From NCBI GenBank assembly GCA_902517535.1, contig CABYCK010000003.1:1-64000 (forward strand): a stretch of 64,000 nucleotides of DNA, written 5' to 3'. The position numbers and the translations under genes are program-made. Source of the stretch: an uncultured Pelagibacteraceae bacterium. GTDB taxonomy: Bacteria > Pseudomonadota > Alphaproteobacteria > Pelagibacterales > Pelagibacteraceae. The notes under the pieces are model-generated. The model was not told the DNA's origin. It was given only the letters and a program-made list of their open reading frames with translations, and ran no database searches. The first letter of the stretch is position 1, and every line of letters begins with the position of its first letter. Below, piece by piece: positions 58,421 through 64,000 of this stretch.

Positions 58421-59052
58421 AAGTAATAACCTTTTTTATCATTTAAAATAAATTTTTCGTCTGAGAACTTATCTTTAATTTTTTTTCTTAATCTATAAAT
58501 ATGAGTTTCTACAGTATGAGTATCTACATCTTTTGCGTATTTCCAAACTTTTTTTAAAATTTCATCTTTTGGAATCGATCCTGAGTTTTTTAAAAATAAT
58601 TCAAGGAGATGAATCTCTTTTTCAGTTAAAGCAATGAAGTTACTTCCTTTAGAAAGTTTTTTTTCATTTTTATCTAAATTATATTCTTTGATTATAATAC
58701 CAGAATTTTTACTAAATCTTTTTTTTACAATTGAATTTTCAATAATCTTGTTTAATTCATCAACACTAAAAGGAAGTAATAATTTATCATGAAATTTAGC
58801 TGATATTATTTGATTGGGTTTTGATAAAACAATTTTAATTTGATCATCTTTTTTGAATAGACTCTTCATAAAATCGATTTTTTCTAAAAAATCACCATGT
58901 ACTAATAATACGTCATAATCTTGATATGACTCTAATTCTGAATTCTCTGAGTGAAAAGTTAATGTAAAATTGAAATAATCTTTAAGTTCCTCTAATGAAG
59001 TGTTAAAGTTTTTTGAGCCAAATGTTAAAACACTAAATTTATGCATATTCAT
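58417..59052 (-). CDS. OmpR-type winged-helix regulator with degenerate receiver
   Basis: The C-terminal half (about 120-211) is a clear OmpR/PhoB winged helix: FIALTEKEIHLLELFLKNSG near 138 and DTHTVETHIYRLRKKIKDKF near 177. The N-terminal half has receiver-like strands but lacks the functional residues: the phospho-Asp position is His52 in YDVLLVHGDF, the acidic pair after strand 1 is missing (SVLTFGSKN), and the conserved Lys before Pro-Phe is Leu (LLLPFSVDEL). It probably works without phosphorylation. The 5' end overlaps the divergent L,D-transpeptidase-like gene by 12 bases; the 3' end overlaps the ArfA-like gene. Confidence 0.85.
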   Translation of the reverse strand: MNMHKFSVLTFGSKNFNTSLEELKDYFNFTLTFHSENSELESYQDYDVLLVHGDFLEKIDFMKSLFKKDDQIKIVLSKPNQIISAKFHDKLLLPFSVDELNKIIENSIVKKRFSKNSGIIIKEYNLDKNEKKLSKGSNFIALTEKEIHLLELFLKNSGSIPKDEILKKVWKYAKDVDTHTVETHIYRLRKKIKDKFSDEKFILNDKKGYYL

Positions 59053-59532
59053 ATCAAAAATAAAAGACTTTCAATTTTAGACTATAAAGTAAAATGTGCC
59101 ATTGGTAAAAGAGGAATTAAGCTTAAAAAGAAGGAAGGTGATCTAATCACCCCAAAAGGGATATTTCAAATTAAAAGTCTTCTCTACAGGAAAGATCGGG
59201 TTTCAAATTTTAAATCAAAAATCAAAAAAATACCTATTAAAAAAAACATGGGTTGGTGTGATGATCCTAGGTCTAAAAAATATAATAAGCTTGTAAAGCT
59301 ACCTTTTAATTATAAAACAGAAAAACTTTATAGATCTAATAATACTTACGATATTGTACTTGTCTTAAATTATAATATGAATCCAACTAAAAAGAATAAA
59401 GGTAGTGCAATTTTCATACATATAGCAAGAAAAAATTATAAAGCTACAGCTGGATGTATTGCTATACAAAAAAAAGATATGAAAAAGATTGTTAAAAAAA
59501 TAGTTAAAAAAACTTTAGTTAAAATAAACTAA
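59041..59532 (+). CDS. L,D-transpeptidase (YkuD) family protein without signal peptide
   Basis: The C-terminal motif IFIHIARKNYKATAGCIAI near 125-143 has the catalytic His and Cys of the YkuD/ErfK fold in the variant GCIA form found in COG3786-type proteins, and DLITPKGIFQIKSLLYR near 34 is also family-typical. Such enzymes crosslink peptidoglycan or attach lipoproteins. No signal peptide or membrane helix is seen, so export is unexplained. The sequence is very Lys-rich. It overlaps the divergent regulator gene by 12 bases, and its stop interlocks with the yggS-like gene (CTAA, 59529-59532). Confidence 0.78.
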   Translation: MHIHIKNKRLSILDYKVKCAIGKRGIKLKKKEGDLITPKGIFQIKSLLYRKDRVSNFKSKIKKIPIKKNMGWCDDPRSKKYNKLVKLPFNYKTEKLYRSNNTYDIVLVLNYNMNPTKKNKGSAIFIHIARKNYKATAGCIAIQKKDMKKIVKKIVKKTLVKIN

Positions 59533-60179
59533 TTTCTTTCACCAAAAATAGAACTACCAATTCTTAAATACGTAGCTTTATTGTTTAATGCCAACATATA
59601 ATCAGAAGACATTCCCATACTTAATTCTTTTAAACCCATAGAATAATTTAATTCTGACATACTTTTGAAATATTTTTTAGTATTACCATCGTTTGGAGGT
59701 ATAGCCATTAAACCTAGAACGTTCATATGATTTTCTTTAGTACAATAATCATAGAATGAATCCACTTCATTAAAGGGAATACCAGATTTTTGGGTCTCAT
59801 TCCCAATATTTACTTGAATGAAATAATTAATTGACTTGTTCATTTCCTTTTGACATTTGGACAATACGTCAGCTAACTTTTGAGTATCTAATGAATGAAT
59901 ATAATCAAATATTTCTAATGCTTTTTTAGATTTATTGCTTTGCAATTTGCCAACCATATGAAGCTTCAATTCACTCTTTGCTTTTTTTATTTCTTTCCAT
60001 TTAGACACTGCTTCCTGTACTTTATTTTCTCCAAAATGTAGATGACCATGATCAATTAAGGGCATTATGTGGTTTAAATCAAATGTTTTGCTAACAGCAA
60101 TAATCTTAATATTATCTCTATTGCTAGAATTGTTTATATTGGATTTTATTTTGTTAAATCTTTCGATTATGTTGCTCAT
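59529..60179 (-). CDS. YggS/PROSC-family PLP homeostasis protein
   Basis: Pyridoxal-phosphate binding protein of the alanine-racemase N-domain family, which balances PLP and amino-acid pools. The PLP lysine is in IKIIAVSKTFD near 24-34; FGENKVQEAVSKW near 50, HMVGKLQSNKSKKALE near 76 and LSMGMSSDYMLAL near 185 are family motifs. Length 216 is normal. It is back to back with the thiE-like gene: the two start codons are adjacent (60179 and 60180), a zero-base divergent junction. Confidence 0.93.
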   Translation of the reverse strand: MSNIIERFNKIKSNINNSSNRDNIKIIAVSKTFDLNHIMPLIDHGHLHFGENKVQEAVSKWKEIKKAKSELKLHMVGKLQSNKSKKALEIFDYIHSLDTQKLADVLSKCQKEMNKSINYFIQVNIGNETQKSGIPFNEVDSFYDYCTKENHMNVLGLMAIPPNDGNTKKYFKSMSELNYSMGLKELSMGMSSDYMLALNNKATYLRIGSSIFGERN

Positions 60180-60755
60180 ATGTTTGTATATAAAAAAAAA
60201 TATTTTTTAATCATAGAAAATATCAAAGATATAGACTTAAAAAGTATAAAAATCTTTGAAAAATTTATTATTATTTACAGAAATCAAAGTAAATTAATAA
60301 ATATTGAGAAGTTATCAATATTTAGAAATAATTGTAAAGCAAAAAGGATAGATTTTTATATAGCTAATGACTTTAAACTAATGTCAATTCTTAAAGCTGA
60401 TGGACTTTATATCTCTGCCTACAATACTGATCTAAGAATGTGTAGATACAAATATTCTAAATATAAAATAATCGGATCTGCACATAACTATAAAGAACTA
60501 AAAATAAAAGATATTCAAGGTTGTTCGTCCTTTATTTACTCAAGATTATTTGAAACTAAATATAAAAATAAACCTGGTTTTTTAGGATTAATAAGATTTA
60601 ATCTACTATCACGTTTAAGGAAAGAAATTTTAACACCACTCGGTGGAATCAATATAAATAACCTAAACAAAATGAATATAGTTAATTCGACTTCTCTTGC
60701 TTTAATGTCTGAAGTAAAAAAAAAGCCGGCTAAAATATTTAGCCGGCTTTTTTAA
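60180..60755 (+). CDS. ThiE/TenI-like protein, degenerate
   Basis: Resembles thiamine-phosphate synthase/TenI: ADGLYISAYN near 75, IIGSAHNYKEL near 97, a LFETKYKN segment where ThiE has its IFPTxxK loop, and the phosphate-binding LTPLGGININNLNKM near 158-172. The N-terminal substrate residues of active ThiE (such as the GQxD motif) were not seen. It may be a TenI-like non-catalytic or altered enzyme. The last dozen codons are formed by the terminator hairpin at 60715-60753, so the C-terminus KKKPAKIFSRLF is dictated by the RNA structure. Confidence 0.6.
   Translation: MFVYKKKYFLIIENIKDIDLKSIKIFEKFIIIYRNQSKLINIEKLSIFRNNCKAKRIDFYIANDFKLMSILKADGLYISAYNTDLRMCRYKYSKYKIIGSAHNYKELKIKDIQGCSSFIYSRLFETKYKNKPGFLGLIRFNLLSRLRKEILTPLGGININNLNKMNIVNSTSLALMSEVKKKPAKIFSRLF
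60715..60753. terminator. strong bidirectional terminator overlapping a coding end
   Basis: GCCGGCTAAA (60725-60734) pairs with TTTAGCCGGC (60738-60747) around a 3-base ATA loop; an A-run precedes and a T-run follows, extending the stem and giving a U-tract on both strands. It serves the thiE-like gene on plus and the porin gene on minus. It is the most G+C-rich hairpin noticed in the window and lies within the last codons of the thiE-like gene. Confidence 0.92.
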
Positions 60756-60771
60756 ATAACTTATCTTCTAT

Positions 60772-61800
60772 TTAAAACGCAAATGTAAGAGCTATTAAAG
60801 TTTCTGTAGCATCTTCGTTTTGCACATAGCCTTTGTTCTCGTAGTCAGATCTAGCTACTGATAATGTAGCACCGCCTAGAGAGTATGCTATTTGAACAGA
60901 GTCAACTTCAATGTCATAAGTTGTAGTTTCAGATGTTAACATGTTTTGCTCTAATTCTTCTCTAGAGTAAGACACAGACACATCTTTGTTTATAGAATAA
61001 CCAATACTCATACCAGTATTTTCGTAATATTCTACTGTTTTTGCACCTGTAGTAATTGAAGTTCCTTCAGGAGCTTTGTATGATTTACCATAACCAATTG
61101 AAACGTTTTCTAAAGAGTATGTTACACCCCAAGCACCACCTTCTTCTAACTGATTCTCAGTAGTGACGCCGTCAGAATAATCATTAACATCGTAGTAGTT
61201 AGCTGCTAAGCTTAAGTTTTCTACTGGATTCATTGTTATTGAGTAACCTTCCATTGAGTTTTGCGAACCTGTTGGTCCCGCAGCGTTACCACTTTGAGAT
61301 TCAGTTTTACCTTGTCCGTAAGAAGCTTGTAACGTCGTACCGAAAGGTAGTTCTGGTGTTGAGTATTGAAGTGAAGCATAACTCATTTCGTTAGCTGGGT
61401 AAGTTCCACCCGTGCTAAGACTTGTATCTGTTATTACTGTATAAGCAGATTGGTCAAAGAAATACTTCTTACTGTTTGAACATTCAGATACACAAATTTT
61501 TACAGTTCCCATTTCGTTCATAGTAATTGACATTTGTGAGTCATCGTTCAACGCACTTCCATCAGTAGCATCTGGATCAAGTTCCATAGAGTAACTCCAT
61601 GTAAAACCATTTGCCATTTCGCCGGCTGCTGTGAAGTTTAATTCGTTCGTAATACCAATACCATTATCTCTTTGATCTCCAGTAATCATATTGTAGGTAG
61701 CTTTAGCTGTACCATTTACAGTCATCTCACCTGCATTTACTGAAAACATTAAAGATAATGAAGCAATACTAACGAATAAAGTTTTCATTATATTTTTCAT
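60772..61800 (-). CDS. outer-membrane porin
   Basis: A 342-residue beta-barrel precursor. A signal peptide ends near SVNAG (residue 24); the mature part alternates polar and aromatic residues in strands and ends in TFAF with the C-terminal Phe needed for BAM recognition. The opening EMTVNGTAKATYNM and repeated Y/F-x-x strands fit the alphaproteobacterial porin group. Codon use is noticeably less A/T-biased than neighbours, and it has a clean AAGGATAA ribosome binding region plus a strong terminator, all consistent with very high expression. A single Cys pair (CVSEC) near 103 could form a loop disulfide. Permeant solute unknown. Confidence 0.82.
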   Translation of the reverse strand: MKNIMKTLFVSIASLSLMFSVNAGEMTVNGTAKATYNMITGDQRDNGIGITNELNFTAAGEMANGFTWSYSMELDPDATDGSALNDDSQMSITMNEMGTVKICVSECSNSKKYFFDQSAYTVITDTSLSTGGTYPANEMSYASLQYSTPELPFGTTLQASYGQGKTESQSGNAAGPTGSQNSMEGYSITMNPVENLSLAANYYDVNDYSDGVTTENQLEEGGAWGVTYSLENVSIGYGKSYKAPEGTSITTGAKTVEYYENTGMSIGYSINKDVSVSYSREELEQNMLTSETTTYDIEVDSVQIAYSLGGATLSVARSDYENKGYVQNEDATETLIALTFAF

Positions 61801-61973
61801 TGTTATCCTTTGTTATTGTTTTAATAATTAAAACTGAGGAAAATTAGCATTTAGTGCTTAAAAATAGTCATATTTTTTATTATTTTAAGCTTTTTTTTGT
61901 AAATTGTTGTATATTTACAACACTTTTTCTAAATTAAATAGAGTGAATTTGGTTAAATTGATGCTATCTAATA
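61801..61973. promoter_or_regulatory. porin/DUF3576 divergent control region with inverted repeats
   Basis: This 173-base gap carries no gene. TTGTAAAT (61897-61904) and ATTTACAA (61913-61920) form a perfect 8-base inverted repeat with an 8-base spacer; within it GTTGTA (61906-61911) and TACAAC (61916-61921) form an alternative 6-base pair. It is about 100 bases upstream of the porin start and could be an operator for porin control; no known motif was recognised. Confidence 0.4.
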
Positions 61974-62510
61974 ATGGTGAATATGCTTAAAAAACTCCTC
62001 ATATTATATCTAATCTCTTTATTCTTAAGCTCTTGCGCAGCGTTAAAGCCGGAAAGAGTAAATACTGGAGAAGTGCCTATTTCGGGTCAGGAAAGAGCTA
62101 GAAAAAATATAGAAGAGGGCAGAGGTATAAGTGTTGGTGGTCTACTAGGAAATAGAGGAACAAATTTTGAATTTAGTTCTTCAAACCCTATGTGGAGAGC
62201 TTCTTTAGAAATATTAGACTTCCTGCCAATGACAACTGTTGATTACTCAGGTGGGATAATAATTACTGATTGGTATTCTGGAGAAAGTTCCAAAGATAAT
62301 GAGTCGATTAAAATAGCTGTACGTTTTTTATCGAATGATATCAGAGCTGATAGTTTAAAAATTATTGTACATAAAAAAAAATGTTCTGTTAATCAAAATT
62401 GTGGAACTAGTCTAATTAAAAAATCAAAAATAAGTGATGAATTAAGAATTGCTATATTAAAAAAAGCTGCGTTGTTAGAAAAAGATTCTAAATCAAAAAA
62501 GAAAAAATAA
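61974..62510 (+). CDS. DUF3576 lipoprotein
   Basis: Predicted lipoprotein of the alphaproteobacterial DUF3576 family. A signal peptide with lipobox LSSCA (Cys near 22) precedes a conserved domain with GGLLGNRGTNFEFSSSNPMW near 55, SLEILDFLPMTTVDYSGGII near 77 and TDWYS near 98. Length 178 is normal. Function unknown; probably outer-membrane associated. It lies 6 bases before leuS, the usual position for this family. Confidence 0.83.
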   Translation: MVNMLKKLLILYLISLFLSSCAALKPERVNTGEVPISGQERARKNIEEGRGISVGGLLGNRGTNFEFSSSNPMWRASLEILDFLPMTTVDYSGGIIITDWYSGESSKDNESIKIAVRFLSNDIRADSLKIIVHKKKCSVNQNCGTSLIKKSKISDELRIAILKKAALLEKDSKSKKKK

Positions 62511-62516
62511 TTTTAA

Positions 62517-64000
62517 ATGGAAAGAGTAAATTTTCAAGTAATTGAAAAAAAATGGCAAAAAAAATTTGCTTTATCAAATTTATACAATAAAAAAGGTAAA
62601 AAATTTTATTGTTTAGAAATGTTTCCTTACCCATCGGGAAAAATACACATGGGTCATGTGAGAAATTATACAATTGGTGATGTAATCGCTCGATTTAAAT
62701 ACATGAAAGGTTTCAATGTTTTACACCCAATGGGTTGGGATGCATTTGGTCTTCCGGCTGAAAATGCTGCAAGACAAAACAACTTAAAACCTAAAGATTG
62801 GACAGAAGAAAACATTAATACAATGAGAAAGCAGTTGAAAATGCTTGGCTTATCTATTGATTGGGATTTGGAAGTTTCAACGTGTAATCCAGATTACTAC
62901 AAACATCAACAGGAATTATTTATTGATTTTTATAATCTAGGATTGGTTTCTAGAAAAGAAACTTATGTAAATTGGGATCCAATTGAAAAAACTGTTTTAG
63001 CAAACGAACAGGTGATTAATGGCAAAGGTTGGAGGTCTAATGCAGTTGTAGAAAGAAAAAAATTATCCCAATGGTTTTTCAACATAACTAAGTTTTCCGA
63101 AGAACTTTTGCAAGATTTAGAAAATTTGTCTGGCTGGCCTGATAAAGTCAAATTAATGCAAAAAAATTGGATTGGAAAATCTTATGGTTGCGAGATTAAT
63201 TTTAAAATAGATAATCTAGACAAAAATATTAAGGTTTTTACGACTAGACCCGACACAATTTTTGGTGCTAGTTTTTTAGCTGTTTCAATCGATCATGAGA
63301 TTAGTAAAAATTTTGTTAATAATAACGACTTTAAAAAATTTCAAGAAGAATGCTCAAAAATTGGAACAACAGAAGAGGCTTTGGCTAATGCTGAAAAAAT
63401 TGGTTATAATACTAATCTTTTTGCTAAACACCCATTTATAAAAGGTAAAAAAATTCCAATTTTTTTAGCAAATTTTGTCTTGATGGATTACGGAAGTGGA
63501 GCAATATTTGGTTGTCCAGCTCATGATCAAAGAGATTTTGAATTTGCAACAAAATATGGACTTCCAATAATTAGAGTTGTTTCAGAAAAAAAAGACGACC
63601 AAAAAAGTGATCTTTTGGAAGCTTATACTGGAACAGGGATAATGATTAATTCTGAATTTTTAAACGATTTAAATATTGCTCAAGCAAAACAAAAAATAAT
63701 TCAGGAAATAGAAAAAAGAAAGATTGGTATTAGTAAGACCTTATTTAGACTTAAAGATTGGGGAATATCAAGACAAAGATATTGGGGATGTCCAATACCT
63801 ATGATTTATTTAGAAGATGGCTCTGTAGTGCCTGTAGAAAAAAGTGAATTACCAATCAAGTTACCGGATGATGTAGATCTTAATTCGTCTGGTAATCCAC
63901 TAGAAAATCACACAAATTGGAAAAAAACTGTTCAAAAAAAAACTGGCAATCCTGCTATAAGAGAAACAGATACTCTAGATACTTTTGTAGACTCTTCATG
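62517..64000 (+). CDS. leuS: leucyl-tRNA synthetase, 5' part (gene runs off the window)
   Basis: Class I aminoacyl-tRNA synthetase with editing domain. The ATG at 62517 opens a frame that continues to the window end (494 codons of about 850). The HIGH motif is in MFPYPSGKIHMGHVRNYTIG near 39-58; WDAFGLPAENAA near 80 and the editing-domain segment TTRPDTIFGASFLAVS near 241 are clear. The KMSKS motif lies beyond the window. Sequence RLKDWGISRQRYWGCPIP near 415 confirms LeuS. Confidence 0.96.
   Translation, partial: MERVNFQVIEKKWQKKFALSNLYNKKGKKFYCLEMFPYPSGKIHMGHVRNYTIGDVIARFKYMKGFNVLHPMGWDAFGLPAENAARQNNLKPKDWTEENINTMRKQLKMLGLSIDWDLEVSTCNPDYYKHQQELFIDFYNLGLVSRKETYVNWDPIEKTVLANEQVINGKGWRSNAVVERKKLSQWFFNITKFSEELLQDLENLSGWPDKVKLMQKNWIGKSYGCEINFKIDNLDKNIKVFTTRPDTIFGASFLAVSIDHEISKNFVNNNDFKKFQEECSKIGTTEEALANAEKIGYNTNLFAKHPFIKGKKIPIFLANFVLMDYGSGAIFGCPAHDQRDFEFATKYGLPIIRVVSEKKDDQKSDLLEAYTGTGIMINSEFLNDLNIAQAKQKIIQEIEKRKIGISKTLFRLKDWGISRQRYWGCPIPMIYLEDGSVVPVEKSELPIKLPDDVDLNSSGNPLENHTNWKKTVQKKTGNPAIRETDTLDTFVDSS

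Overview
The window is about 70% A+T, has almost no intergenic DNA, and carries gene orders typical of alphaproteobacteria: rpsT-dnaA-dnaN-gyrB, mutM-ubiE-ubiB-coaBC-dut, irr-fabA-fabB-fabI, and a long tsaB-fur-miaB-phoH-ybeY-lnt-metK-nusA-infB-rbfA-rpsO-pnp run. With the very short spacers, frequent gene overlaps and the RegBA two-component pair, this suggests a streamlined marine alphaproteobacterium of the SAR11/Pelagibacterales type. The assignment is an inference from gene content and composition; no database was searched. No tRNA, rRNA, insertion sequence, prophage or CRISPR array was seen.

Layout. 1-3840: 5' part of polA on the minus strand, an ABC-type ATPase and the biotin transporter subunit BioY. 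3842-8958: a polyamine module (ornithine/lysine decarboxylase, a deoxyhypusine-synthase-like enzyme, an agmatinase-type ureohydrolase) flanked by the redox regulators RegA and RegB; the decarboxylase leader can form two mutually exclusive hairpins. 8966-14152: replication genes gyrB, dnaN, dnaA, and rpsT, without recF. 14196-20193: DNA repair (mutM, dut), ubiquinone (ubiE, ubiB), CoA (coaBC), a MoeB/ThiF-type adenylyltransferase and an SH3-like exported protein. 20190-25660: katG with a small membrane protein, irr, and the unsaturated fatty acid genes fabA, fabB, fabI; a near-consensus Irr box lies in front of katG. 25743-28001: a small accessory patch with two acetyltransferase-like proteins and a deacetylase-like protein.

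28003-40882 is the translation/RNA supercluster on the minus strand. Several genes expected in this order in other alphaproteobacteria are absent (truB, ylxR, rimP, trmB, corC, rimI) and tsaB is reduced to 127 residues. A hairpin with a U-tract stands directly before the nusA ribosome binding site. 40845-52028 holds envelope and housekeeping genes (deacetylase, Bax-like glucosaminidase, NFU-type Fe-S protein, trpS, murJ, maeB, BON lipoprotein, rsmI, LpoA-like protein, rdgB). 52067-58311 holds grpE-dnaK-dnaJ with a probable sigma-32 promoter before dnaK, a small two-helix membrane protein fused by ATGA overlap to dapB, then nth and a PfkB-family kinase. 58313-64000 contains a 35-residue basic protein resembling ribosome-rescue factor ArfA, a winged-helix regulator with a degenerate receiver, an L,D-transpeptidase-like protein, a YggS-type PLP protein, a ThiE-like protein, a major porin, a DUF3576 lipoprotein and the 5' part of leuS.

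Most of the window is ordinary core genome. The observations most worth following are the polyamine module with its attenuator-like leader, the ArfA-like mini-protein coupled to a pseudo-response-regulator, the Irr box at katG, the terminator in the nusA leader, and the gene-by-gene erosion of the tsaB-to-pnp supercluster.
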